Shown here piece by piece: positions 22,875 to 34,000 of a DNA stretch of 64,000 nt (within the stretch, counting starts at the first letter, position 1; the number at the start of each line of letters is the position of its first letter). The translations under genes and the position numbers were made by a program. The DNA comes from Capsaspora owczarzaki ATCC 30864 (Eukaryota > Opisthokonta > Filasterea), in the NCBI RefSeq assembly GCF_000151315.2, contig NW_011887293.1:790693-854692 (forward strand). Reading direction: 5' to 3'. The notes under the pieces were generated by a model that was not told the DNA's origin, ran no database searches, and worked only from the letters and a program-made list of their open reading frames with translations.

Positions 22875-25874
22875 ATGTCTTCTTCGAACGCGAGTCCAAT
22901 CTCACTCCTGGTGACTGGTCGTCCGACCGTGCTCAGAATCTTCCCGTACGACGCTGCTGCATTTCCAGGCCATCTGGTGTCTCTGGCTGTGCCTGACGAT
23001 GCTGCCGAGTTTCTGCTGACGGTAAAACCCGAGCAAGCTTTGCGTCTCAATTGCGTCTCAAATCGGCGGTGTCAAACATCACTCACCATTGTCATCCATT
23101 TGGTTCATTGGGCTCAATCGTGCTGTAGGATGCTGCCACGGAGAACAGCGTGTTCGGACTGATCAATCTGCAGCAGGCGCAGACCGCGCGCGAGCGAAAC
23201 GAGCCAATTGTCGGAGTCGTCGCTGCCATCCGATCCGTGCTGTCCGCCAGAAGCCGCACAAGCCGAATGACCGTCCAAGCAGCGACACTGGCGCGGTTTA
23301 TCTTGCTGCCAGAGGACGGCTGGGCTCCTGCAACGGTGCCGAATCCAACTCAGAATGACCAAAATTTGGAACGAGCAACTCGAGAGCACAATCGCGTCGA
23401 GCACACACCTGGAGTGCATGCCAACCAACAAGCAACTGCTCAAGATCGACAAGAAGCACACAATGACGACGATGACGATGACGACGACGACGACGACGAG
23501 GCAGGGGAAGAAAGGCCGGCGACTGCCAACCACCCCGCGCGTCAACTCTTCCGTCGCTTGACCGAGAGCGGCAAGGGCTACTTGGTCGCACATGCGCGAG
23601 CCTTCGAGGACAACCCGCTGGAATTCAACAGCTACACTGAAGAAGAACAAGCACTTCGAGCCTTGGACAAGGCGCAGCTGTTTGCCTCCGACTTTTCACG
23701 ACGCCACGCGAGCAACTCGATGTGGCGAAACATTATTCGTCGTATCGGCCAGCCTCCTCTCGGAGACATGGCAGCGCTTTCGTTTTGGTTTTCCGCCGCA
23801 CTTCCACCGCAAGCGCCAATCGGACAGGTGAGCAGCCTGCTCGTCAGCCGCGATCCGATTTCCAGGCTGCAGCTAGCCTTGCAACTGTTCAAGGCCCACG
23901 CCCCCGTCTCGACGTTGGGCGCATCGGCTTCACGTGAAAGTGCCACCCCAAGGAGCAGCAGCAGCAGCACCACCAGCAGCAACAGCACCAGACGGGCGCC
24001 ACATTCCACTCAATCGGGCGCTTTAGGCGACGACGGCTCCAGCTCGGCGACGTCCCAGGTTCCGTCTCTCATGATGCTGGCTGTTCATGCAGTTGTCATC
24101 AACATTTCGCGGTATATCAGCGATCTGCAGTACCTCTCCGCCGACGTGACCAACGCACTGGTGGATGCATTGATTGCTGACGGCTCGCTTTCGCAAGAAG
24201 TGCTGTTCGCCGTGCGCGACACGTACATTCGCCACCTCAATCTCACCGACGTTCCCCAGCTGACGGACGACTGGTTGTTGCAGTGCATTCGAGGCGCAAA
24301 GCAACATGTGGCAACCCCACCCAAAGTATTGCGCTCGATGCCACAACCTTCTTCCCCATCCGCAGGCCAGCCTCAGCAGCCACCATCTGGCGAGCAAACA
24401 ATTCCATCACCCCCGCCGCTGGCACCTCTCGTTTTTCTGACAGCTCCGGATGTGCGATCTCCCGTAGCTGCGCCAGCACTATCGTCGTCCAACAGCGCGT
24501 CTGAGCCTTCGTCTTCTGCATCGTCGTTGTTGTCCTCTGCTTCCTCTTCCGCTCCTCCTTCTGCTGAATGCTTTGATCTCTTCCCAGGACTGGAGCAGCT
24601 GGATTTGTCTCACAGCTATGTGGTCACCAGCGAGGTCTTGGCCGGATTTTTGCGCTGTCTGCCACACTTGCGCGAGTTGCACCTTGACAAGTGCAAGAAA
24701 CTGGGCGATTTCGCCTTGGTGCAGGCCCTGCCAGTGTTGAGGGAGCTTCGCGTGCTGACACTCAGTGGGTCTGCTGCTGTGGGTCGCCCCACCTTCGAGG
24801 CACTGCTCTTTAGCACGCCGGAGCTGAGGCAGTTGGACATTTCAGGCACTCTTTGCACCGATACTTGCATTGAACTGCTGGTGAATGGCAGTCCCGACCT
24901 CGGCCCTTCTGTTCTCACAAAGGTCACCAGTCTGATGGGCTCCGCTCTCCGCATTACCGATGCAAGCACTGCGACGCTCGCGAAATGGACACAGCTGCGC
25001 ACTCTCTCACTCTCCTTCAACTCCCGCATTAGCGACTGGTCGTTCCTGTCCTCTTTCACCCAGCTGGTTGACCTGGACTTGAGTCTCAACTTTACTGTGA
25101 CGGATGAAGTGAGTTGCTTGAATGAGTGTTGGGAGATTTGTTTGTTTACCTTTTGATGCATTGTCGTGATTGTACTTCTCTGCGACTAACCTCCTCGCAT
25201 TTGCCTGAATTGCTTCATTCCTGCAACCAGACGGTGCGCGTTATCGGGGATTCGATGCCGCAACTCTCCTACTTGAGCTTGGTCAAGACCGACATTTCCG
25301 ACCAAAGCGTACTGTCCTTGGCAAAACTAACGCGACTTGTGGTACTCGACTTATCTCGCACCAGCATTACCGATGCCATAGGTGAGCAATGGAACCTGGA
25401 CTATGCGTTGCGTTATGTAGGCATGTTCAACATAGTGATTTTGTTCTACTTTTGCGGTCCCCTTGTTCACACGCAGTCCCCGCATTCGAAAGCATGCCAC
25501 TGCTCGCTTCACTATCTCTCGTTTATACCGGCATCACGGGACATATCGCATCCGTGATTGGAAACTGCCCGGCGCTTCGGGAGCTCGATCTCAACGGCTG
25601 CGAGAATTTCGGCGATCCTGGCGCGATCATGCTGTCGACGAGCGCATGTGCCCCTCTCTTGGAGTCCCTCAATCTCGGCGGCTCGATGCTGTCTGATCGA
25701 TGCGTTGATGCATTGGCCCAGTTTACGAGCCTGCATTCTTTACAGCTCTGGCACACGAATATTACCGAGCGCGGTGCTGCCGCTGTTGCTGTCGCAACTG
25801 GTCTCAAGCTCGACCAGCACATGAGAACCACCAAGGGAACGTGGTTGCTTGTTCCGTCTGAGAATCGTGCATAA
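22875..25874 (+). CDS. Leucine-rich-repeat protein with a possible LON-like N-terminal domain
   Basis: Four exons (22875-23021, 23129-25108, 25231-25381, 25477-25874) give 891 residues with all phases matching. The C-terminal ~350 residues are leucine-rich repeats of the cysteine-containing/AMN1 style (LEQLDLSHSYVVTSEVLAGF, LRELHLDKCKKLGDFALVQA, LVVLDLSRTSITDA, LRELDLNGCENFGDPGA). The N-terminus (VLRIFPYDAAAFPGHLVSLA, then SVFGLINL) recalls the start of Lon substrate-binding domains, which run FP-x-x-x-FPG followed by a short strand. This resemblance is weak. The middle contains an Asp run (~ residue 155), an Arg/Leu helical part and two Ser/Pro linkers. No F-box or kinase domain is visible. 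It is probably a cytosolic protein-interaction scaffold. Confidence 0.85.
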
Positions 25875-26110
25875 CGCCAACTGGAGATAGAGTTGGATGG
25901 TATTCGAATCCGATTTGTTTGCTTTCACTTCCGTGTTTGCGTTTCTGCCACTCTTTTGTACATTTCACCGCTACTCTTGCTTACGCTACAAACAAAATGA
26001 CAACCGTCACGGAATTCGCACTTACTTTGATGTCATGTTCTCTTCGAATCGCGGCTGTAAACTTGAAAGCTCTCGATTCGTGGCGAACTTCAATGTAGAT
26101 GGGGAAGAAA

Positions 26111-26182
26111 GGCTCTATACTGTTGCAGCTAATGAATTGAACAAGTGGCTCTATACTGTTGCAACTAATGAATTGAACAAGT
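26111..26182. repeat. 36-bp near-perfect tandem duplication
   Basis: Two adjacent 36-base units starting GGCTCTATACTGTTGCA differ at a single base. They lie in the convergent 25,875-26,262 gap between the LRR gene and SF1, where I see no other feature. Confidence 0.95.
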
Positions 26183-26262
26183 GTTGACAAAACGAGACGA
26201 AAACAAAAACAAGAATGAAAAAAAAAACCATCAAAACAAATCAAGACTGCGCTGGACACCTC

Positions 26263-27814
26263 TCACATTGGCGGCGGAGGCGGTGGAGGAGCTGCGGCGG
26301 ACGAGGCTTGCAACCAGGGTTCCGAGGGCGGGGGCGGAGGAGCTGCGCCGTCGGACGGTGGCGGAGGTGGCGGCGGAGGCGCAGATGACGGTGGCGGCGG
26401 AGGCGGGGGTTGTTGGGCCCCACCGCCCATGCCATTCATGTTGTAAAAAGCAGACGGATCCATTGGCGGCCAACCTTGCGCCATCATGTCGTGCGGCATG
26501 CCGTGGCCCATTGGCGGGAAGCCACCTTGGAAGCCATACATGTCCATGGGCGGACCACCTGCATGGCCGTAAAAGTCTGCTGGCGGCGGGAAGAAGGGCA
26601 TGCCGTGCGGCGGCGGAGGCGGGTAGGCGCCATACGGCTGGTGATGTGGCTGGTGTTGGGGAGGGGGAGGAGGTCCACGGCCGCCATGTGGCCCGGCAGA
26701 CCACGGCGGCGGGCCAATGTTGGCCATGCGACTGGGATGCACGTGAGAGCGACTCTCGCGCTGTGGCGCGGGCACATGCGCGGGTGGCGGATGATCACTG
26801 CCGTTGCTGCCGGCTGCGGGCTTTGAGCCACCGTCCGCAGCACCACCGTCAGCACCCGAGTCGCCGTTGGCAAGCGAGTTCATCAGAGCATTGACCTCGT
26901 CGTCCATCTTTGATCGGTCCTGTGCATTAGATTGAGACGAATACGACGACGACGAAGAGGATTGGCCTGGCGTCAGGGGCAGCGGGCGAAGTGGCTGGAC
27001 ACTGCCGCCCGAGCCGCCGCTCGACGACACGGGCTCGAGATTGGCGTTGCCGCCGTCGCGGTTCATGCAGTCGCGTGCAACGTGACCGACACCCTTGCAA
27101 ATGTGGCAGATGACCGAGTTGGTGAAAATCTTCTTTTCTGTGCATTGCCAGGCGCGATGGGTGGTGGCGCCGCAGTTTGCGCAGCGCATGAGCAGCTCGT
27201 CGTCGCGCAGTGTGCCGTTGTACGCAGCGAGCTCGCGCAACTGCGTCTTCTTGTGTTCGTTCTGATCGTCGGGCATGGTGACGGCGCGCTGGACAATGTC
27301 ACGGATTTTGGCGGCAGCGGCATCAATGTGGGATTGGGTGGGTCCCTGAACCAGTGCGTGCAGATTGTCGCCTTCGTCGTTGTTGTTTTGCGGACCCTTG
27401 TTGGACTTGATGGAGCCCTTGCCTCGAATAAAGATTTTCGCGCCCGTCTCGGATTCAATCAACTGCAGCGTTTTACCACGCGGGCCCAGGATGGCGCCCA
27501 GAACGTTGATCTCCGGGTGCTGTTCTGCTTCAAAGATATCCACGCGCGACTGCAGCTTTGTCGGGCGCCGGTAGTCGCTGGGAGGGCGGTATGTCGAGCT
27601 TGTGCGCATGGCCTGCTCGATGAGCTTGCTCCGCTGTTCCTCCAGCTGCTTTCGCTTTCGCACCTCGCGGGTGTTGGTACGTTTACCGTACTGATCGTAT
27701 GTAGGCTCGGGTGATGGCGATCTGTGAAGAGAGGGACATCGGGGTGAGCAAAGAAAAAAAAAGTAATTTTGACTGAGCGAACATTGAAAACCTTCAAAAA
27801 CAAAAGCCAAAAAA

Positions 27815-27862
<48 letters not shown>

Positions 27863-28391
27863 CAAAGAATACACAAAACCAGCCCTCCTCACCGATTGCC
27901 AGAGTGGAGATCCAAGTTGCCCGTGTGGAGCTGGTGCGCAATGTGGTCGATCTGGATCTCGAGTGCTCGGACGACGCGCTGCTCGTCGCTCATGGTCGGT
28001 GGCAGCGCGGCGAGGGCGGGCGCGACAACCTTGTCCTCCGACCAGCGACTCTTGCGCTCGCGCTTGGGGGCAGGCTGGCCATCGCCGGATGCTGCGGGCG
28101 CACCGGGTGCGGCGAACGCAGATGTGAAGGCAGACCCGTTGGAGGGTGCTGGTGACGCTGTGTGGATTGGGCAGGGGGACGACAAAAACCAGAGGGAGGC
28201 AATGCAGAGACACACACATGGACGCATCGAAGACGACGACGGTTAGCAGCCATTCACAAGAGACGAGGAAGCATATAGGCAAGCAGCGGAATGACACCAT
28301 CGGAACAAGCACAAGACAAACAAAATACAAAACACGCACAGTCGACCTCGCCGAAAGACCGTTTTGCGCCACGAAGCTGGTCGTCGTCCAT
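26263..28391 (-). CDS. SF1: Splicing factor 1 / branch-point-binding protein
   Basis: Recognises the intron branch point and contacts U2AF65 during early spliceosome assembly. Three exons (28391-28340, 28157-27893, 27721-26263) give 591 residues. Domains in order: a short N-terminus with the U2AF-contact region (KRERKSRWSED) and the helix-hairpin (DEQRVVRALEIQIDHIAHQL); SPSPEPTYDQYGKRTNTREV; the KH-QUA2 module (NVLGAILGPRGKTLQLIESE, IFIRGKGSIKSNKG, HALVQGPTQSHIDAAAAKIR); two zinc knuckles (CANCGATTHRAWQC, CHICKGVGHVARDC); and a long Pro/Gly/Met-rich C-terminal tail of about 290 residues ending in polyproline. The architecture matches animal and fungal SF1. Intron 2 holds a 45-base A run. Confidence 0.96.
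27817..27861. repeat. 45-base poly(A) run (poly-T on the SF1 strand)
   Basis: Uninterrupted A45 on the plus strand inside SF1 intron 2. On the transcribed sense it is a T run about 125 bases upstream of the 3' splice site. Confidence 0.95.
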
Positions 28392-28577
28392 TGCAACAAT
28401 GACGACAAATGACGAATGGCGCAGGAGCCGATTGCAGATAAGGGTCAATGAGGAAACTCAGATTCAATTCAATTATTACATGTATTGCGAAAAACAACAG
28501 CAAGATCAAACTAACAACAAAAGAGCGAGACATCAACGAACAAGAAGAGATTTGTTTTTTTTACACAGTTCTTGCGT

Positions 28578-30148
28578 TCAAGCATGCAGCGCTCCAGTTT
28601 CGAGGCAGTAGGCTTCACAACTTGATGCCGCCTGAGGGTGGTCCAGAATCAATGGCGCGCACACACACAGCCCAATAATGATCAAAAACATCAATGAGCA
28701 AACCTCCTCACATCACACTTGAAACACAACAGCGGTCCTCGCCCCGCACACCCTCTCCACTCGTCTGCATTACCTTGGAAAGATCAGCAAGCTTGCGATT
28801 GACCTGCTCGTTGGTGTCTAAGAGCCGTTGACGGCGAATCGCTACGGTTTCGGCAAGTCGATCGTTTTCTCGCAAGGTCTGTTTTTCCCATGATGGTCAA
28901 TCGCAAGAAATAGTGTTCCGGGTTAGACACATCCCCGTATTCCTTGGCCAGCATTCCCCTTCATCACACGAGGACGGGCTGTTGCCAGAGCTGCGCACTA
29001 ACCTTTTCCAGCATTTCCTTGTAGTTCTCGCGTGCCGTCATCTTCAACGCCATGGTGCTCTGACGTACTTGATCCTGCGAGTTGTACCTGCAAAAATTCC
29101 AAGCAAGTTTTCACGTTGGTAAGTCTGCTCGCAGCTCGGGACGACGATGATGTTTGTGGAAAAACCCAAAACACTTACTGCTCTTGCTCAATGTTCTCAT
29201 CGTTTCGACTTCCTGGCGGCTGGAGAGCATCCAATTGACTTAGTGCCTCTGTCAAGTTGGTTTCTTTGATAATCAAGTCGAGCTCGCTCTGTTCCGACAC
29301 GCTCGGGCGAATGAGTGAAATCTCACAGTTTCTTCCTGCCCAAAAGTTTGCATCTTGTTCCATACCTGCATGTTGGTCATGAGCAGATCTTGCAGCTGTT
29401 GATAGCCTTCTCGCAACAGATGCTTCTTGTCTTCGTTATCGATTGTCGGGAAGCATGCCAGTGCCGTTCCGAATCTGTCGAACAGCGCGAGTTAGCAATC
29501 ATTGTCAACCACGGAATCAATGTATGGTGGGACGAATGACTTGTGGACGACTGTATGTTATTACTGCTTTGATGGGAGCACACTGACTGTGTTTCACCCA
29601 AAACCAAGCCGACGTTGTTTCAAACGAAACACAACACAATTTTTCAAAAAAACCGTTTCACTTTTTCGCGCCAAATTTTTCTTTTCGTTGTTGCTCTCTT
29701 TTGATTTCTTCTTTGTTTCGCTCGTTCGTCCGTTCGCTTTGCTTTGACTTCTTGCTCACTCTCTCATTGCAATCTCACTGCTGCGAGCTCTTCGCCAAGT
29801 GCGTCTCAAGAATAGCAGAGAGAGCCACGCGCTTCAACCGAACGGAAGCATTTGAAATTGAGTTTTCCGTTTCACTCGCTTTGACTCGACTTGCAGCAGT
29901 CGCTCCAGTGGCGCTGTCATTGCGTCCGAGCTGCGATTGATGCAAGCAGCGGATACATTGTGTGTGAGTGGATTTGAGGGGAAAACTTCAAACACTGACG
30001 GGCAGGCAGAGGCCTTGTTTCGGAACGGGAACTTCATTGCTTCAGTGAGCACATTTCGCAGCGCCTTCATGCGAGCACCCTCCGCAGCCGCAGCACTCTC
30101 CGCAGCAGCACCCGTAGTAGCGTCCGTTTGCATTGGAACTGCGCTCAT
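28578..30148 (-). CDS. PMF1: PMF1/NNF1-like Mis12-complex kinetochore subunit
   Basis: Kinetochore protein of the Mis12 complex. Exons: 30148-30053, 29930-29779, 29474-29366, 29288-29179, 29087-29003, 28878-28774 and 28631-28578, about 236 residues, every junction in phase. Family pattern: RVALSAILETHLAKSSQQFG then TALACFPTIDNEDKK parallels the human stretch RVKLLDTMVDTFLQK...YQRFTDCYKCF. GYQQLQDLLMTNMQ and DLIIKETNLTEALSQLDAL parallel IAQLQTSIREEI and IKEEGNLEAVLNALDKI. RLAETVAIRRQRLLDTNEQV parallels the coiled coil QLADAVLAGRRQVEEL. The first and last exons are the least certain, since they carry no conserved sequence. An E2F-type site lies in the second intron. Confidence 0.78.
29662..29678. 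promoter_or_regulatory. E2F-type site in PMF1 intron 2
   Basis: TTTTTCGCGCCAAATTT contains the canonical TTTCGCGC and, on the other strand, TTTGGCGC, both E2F/DP core motifs. It lies about 470 bases downstream of the PMF1 start codon, in the intron between exons 2 and 3. Confidence 0.5.
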
Positions 30149-30275
30149 TTCTGATCGGAGTTGACTCGTCAAAGTGAATAAAAAATCTGACTGACCCGGC
30201 TCAGACCAAATCGAGCTTTCCACTCTCAGTCAGTCTCTGCTTTTTTGACTTTTGTTATTTTGTTGTTGACAGCAA
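30149..30275. promoter_or_regulatory. 127-base bidirectional promoter, PMF1 / MIC13
   Basis: The two start codons face away from each other with only 127 bases between them, so both transcription starts and any 5' UTRs share this interval. The plus-strand side is T-rich and ends TGTTGTTGACAGCAAATG. That pattern could also be a 3' splice site of a 5' UTR intron. Confidence 0.55.
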
Positions 30276-30879
30276 ATGCTGCGAGGACTGTCGTTTGGCG
30301 CTCTGACGGGCTGCTCGGTGTACTTTGTGCTGAACGGACACATCTGGGAGCAGATTGTCGAGCCGATGGACGTGCTGGGCGGACTGCGCGCCAAGGTGGA
30401 GCAAGCGTACTATGCCCAGGCACTCGCATCCCCGCCACTGACGCCCGCTGTTACCGAAGTGAGTGCTTTTGAGTGCTTCTTTTTGTTTGTTTGGGTGCAT
30501 TATTGCTGCAAGTGGAGCACCTCTCGTCTGGGTTGTTCGAGGACGGGACGGTGCTTTTGAGCTTTGGTCGCTTAGGATCGTCTCACTCACCCCTCCCCCT
30601 CACCTCCACTGTCTCTTTGGTTTGTGCTGGACTTTCGTGCTGCAGCGTGATCTCGATGTCGCATTGCTGCCGCGAACGCGCGTGTCCGAGCTCAGGCAGT
30701 CGTGGAACGATGGCGTTCGCTTTGTCCACAGCGCAGCCTCGAACGCGCCCGCAACGCTGCCAAACGCTGCATCAGACGCATTCCAAGCAATCAAGGAGGT
30801 CATGGGCCCAGTCGAGCCACCGTCGTCCAAGTCCCAGGCTCAGGCTCAGCAGCCATCATCGTCCTCCACTCAAGCATAG
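30276..30879 (+). CDS. MIC13: MICOS subunit MIC13/QIL1-like
   Basis: Small inner-membrane protein that joins the MIC60 and MIC10 sub-complexes at cristae junctions. Two exons (30276-30458, 30646-30879) give 138 residues. The N-terminus is a single hydrophobic segment (MLRGLSFGALTGCSVYFVLN), as in QIL1. The family hallmark is SWNDGVRFVHSAASNAP, which parallels human SWNAGIMTVMSALSVAP, preceded by a basic RVSELR and followed by a helix DAFQAIKEVM. A Ser/Gln-rich tail of about 20 residues is extra. The protein has usual MIC13 size; the match is short but motif-specific. Confidence 0.8.
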
Positions 30880-31066
30880 TCTCCACTTTTCGAGCGCTGT
30901 CTTCATTCCCCCCCCCCCCGCTTGCGTGCTCGTGGTGATTGTTGATTTTGGGTTGTTTGGTTGTCGTCTTATTACGTGTGTGAATACAGTAGCAGTACAA
31001 TAACGTGTCATTGAGTGGTCCTTTTTGACAAGGATTTGCTTCATTGTTCCTCGTTCGAGCTCAATA

Positions 31067-34000
31067 GAGAGAACCCTCCTTCTAAGAGACAAAAACTGGT
31101 GACCACCCTGCACCTGGCTCTCTTCATATTCTTGTTCAGTATTATTAATATAGACGATGTGCAAAAAATGGCGGCGGTCGGAGCAATATGAAATTTTGAC
31201 TTTGCATTGACCTTTGGCTGGGCGCGAAAAATCTTGTCCCGTAGATGGAGGGACAACCTCCGCAGCACTCCCGGCACCTTCCCGCCCGCCCCCGACAGTG
31301 GACATGCAGCGAAGATGCAAAGAAAATCGATATTGTCCGCATTGGTGGTCGATAGGGTCATGTTGCGGGTACTTATGGCCGGGAGCGTGCGCGGGTTCGA
31401 ATCGGGACAAAGAATTATCGTCGTTTAATCAACCCGACAACAATAACGTACATAAAATTGCACATAAAGTCATACATGTAACACATTTAGTTCGAATTGG
31501 AGAGGTCAGATAGCGCGAGTCGCTTCCGGCGATCGGTTTTCGGGGTGGATGACACATTTTCCTCGGTTGACACAAGCTGCATCGCCGCCATGTCGTTTGT
31601 CAGCCAGCTGCTCACGCCACTTGTGTTGGCACGACTGAGTGTCACACCTGGAGACAAAATGAGCCGCGATGAGCTGCGAGTAGCAAGACGGGGCTCCTTC
31701 AGCCGCTCGAGAGATCTTGACGACAGTGAATAGGTCACATTCTCGTCCGACCCGCCACTCTGGGCTGTTTCAAATGATGGAGCGGCCTCGTCGTCAGAGT
31801 CTCTTTCATAGATTCTCTTCCTGAAGCGCGCTGGAGCGGCAGAAGTCACCTGCATTGGCGACGGCGGAATGCCGTCCTCTTCGCATTCGTCGTCAGAGTC
31901 GTCCTGCTCAACCGCCATCGTCGCAACCGATTGCAAAGCCGGTGCTGCAGCTGCTGTTTTCGAGGCGGCAAGCGCGCGGACGTGTCGGACGTCGGGGCGC
32001 TTGGGTTTTGCGGCGACCATCTGCTTCACAGTCGCGTTGACTTTGGCGAGCCTCTGCTGGTTCGCGTGAAGTTGCGCACGCGCGTCTGCAACCAGAGCGG
32101 CTGCCGAGTCATCTGCCTCGAGTTCTGCGAGCCGGGCCTGGTCGGCATCGATCGTCGACTTGAGTTGGTCCTGCTGATTCATGACGGGCTCAATCTCGTC
32201 CTCGTAGGTCCGCATTGCCCGGTTGTACTCCGCCATGAGAGGCGCAACCTGAGCCTTTTCTTGTTCCCGAGCTTCTCGCTCGTGTTGGGTAGCACGCTGT
32301 GCCGCATCTTGCGGCGAGTAGGCCTTGTTCGGCTTGACGGTTCGGACAGTGGCAGGCTCGGTGCAGCTCGACGACGGTGTCAGCGGGGGCGCTCGCAGCA
32401 ACTCCTCGAACGCGGTCAGCGCTGGATTCTGGAGCAGGGCGCGCACATCACTCAAGAAAGCGTCAAGGAGGATCTCAGTTTCCGCAGGTGAAAGACCAGT
32501 TTGTTCGCGCATAATCGTCTCTCGAGCGAGTTGAAGGATCTGCCGTGCAAGACCGCGGTTCTCGACGGGCTCGACCGATGAAGGCACGCGAGGGCAATTC
32601 AATGAGGGCGTCGGGAGCGTGGCGAGGCCGTTGGCGAGGGTCGGAACAATCCAGCTCGGGTACAGAGTTGGGTCTAGAGGACAAATGCCGGTTCTCGAGA
32701 AGCCTCCACGGATGGTCTTGCTGCAATCTTTGCCTTCCGTGAGCAACGTCCAAACGTTACAAGCAGCACGAAGACGCGTGTTGGTGTCATTCGACTTCTT
32801 GCACTTTCTGAGGATCGCCCTGATGGCCCCAGGAAGCTGCTTCTTGAACCAACCCAAAACGGTCGCATCGAGCGGCTGCAGCTTGGTCGAGGTGTGCGCA
32901 GGCAGAATCAGAATATCGATGTCGTTCTCGTCCGCAAGAGTGACAAGTTCTGTGGTAAACTTGTGACTGGAAGCGCCGTCGAGAATCAGAAGGATTGGTC
33001 CGTCACTGTACTTGGCACGAGCTTGCTTCACGAACAGCTGGAACCAGTCGGCGAACATCTCGGCATCGATGTAGCCACTCTCGTTGTGATAGATGTTGGT
33101 CTCGCGCCCCAGATTAGCGATCATCGCCGGCGGAATAGTCTTGCCAGGGTGCGCGAGAACAAACGAAGGGGGCAGCGTTGTCCCGTCGGCAGCCACCGTG
33201 AACAGGCCGGTAATGTGTCTTCCCATGGTCTTTGTCCGCGCGGATGCACCAGACACAGTCGTCTGGCCCTTGCCGGCAACCACTTTGTCCTCTTTCTTGG
33301 AGGAGGCCGAAATTTCCGACTCATCGTAGTTGAAAATCCGCCCAGGCTCGGCCCACAGCTTCCCTCCAGACTTGTCGCAAAGCTCCTGCAGGCGCTCAAA
33401 GAAGCTTCTGAGGGTTTCCTCGTTCATCGCGGCCGTACGAATGGTTTCGATCGAGTGTGCAGTGATCCAGCGGAGTTCGTCGGAAAACTCGGCGAAAAAC
33501 CGCTCCAAAAACGACTCGCTCGGGCCGTTGGGACCGAACTGGCGGCGAGGCTTTCCATCTGGTCGTGGAGCTTGAGACAGGCGCATGAAGAGTTCGATTG
33601 TATCGGGTTTGGTGAGGGCGACGTGAGCAAATGCGCTCCGAACAAGGTAGTTGACGATCTTGAGCTCCTCCGACCGGAGGAAGACGTTGTGGTCCCCCGG
33701 GACGGCGTCATCCTGAACTAGATCAACTGCCTGATCGAGGGTAGAACGGGCGAAGAGATCGGCTTGATGGCGGTGATGCGCGATCCATTTGCCGACAGTA
33801 GATCGCGGGACCTCGAAAATCGCCTCCAGCTGCCTGATGGACGGTTTCGTCCCATTGCCTCCCGCGCCACCTGGTCCACTGATGTCAGCACATGGTGTAA
33901 AGTAGGTTTTCAGCACGGCGGCCTTGAAAAAGCGAGGAGAGTCGGCGTCCTTGGCCTGTTCAGCCTCCCGCCGCAGGTCGAAGGCCAACTCGTTCCGCGG

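Noticed and set aside
31385-31412. tRNA B-box-like string GGTTCGAATC near 31,395
   Set aside because: The flanking bases cannot form the T stem, and no A box or acceptor stem is found upstream. It lies in the transposon's left arm.
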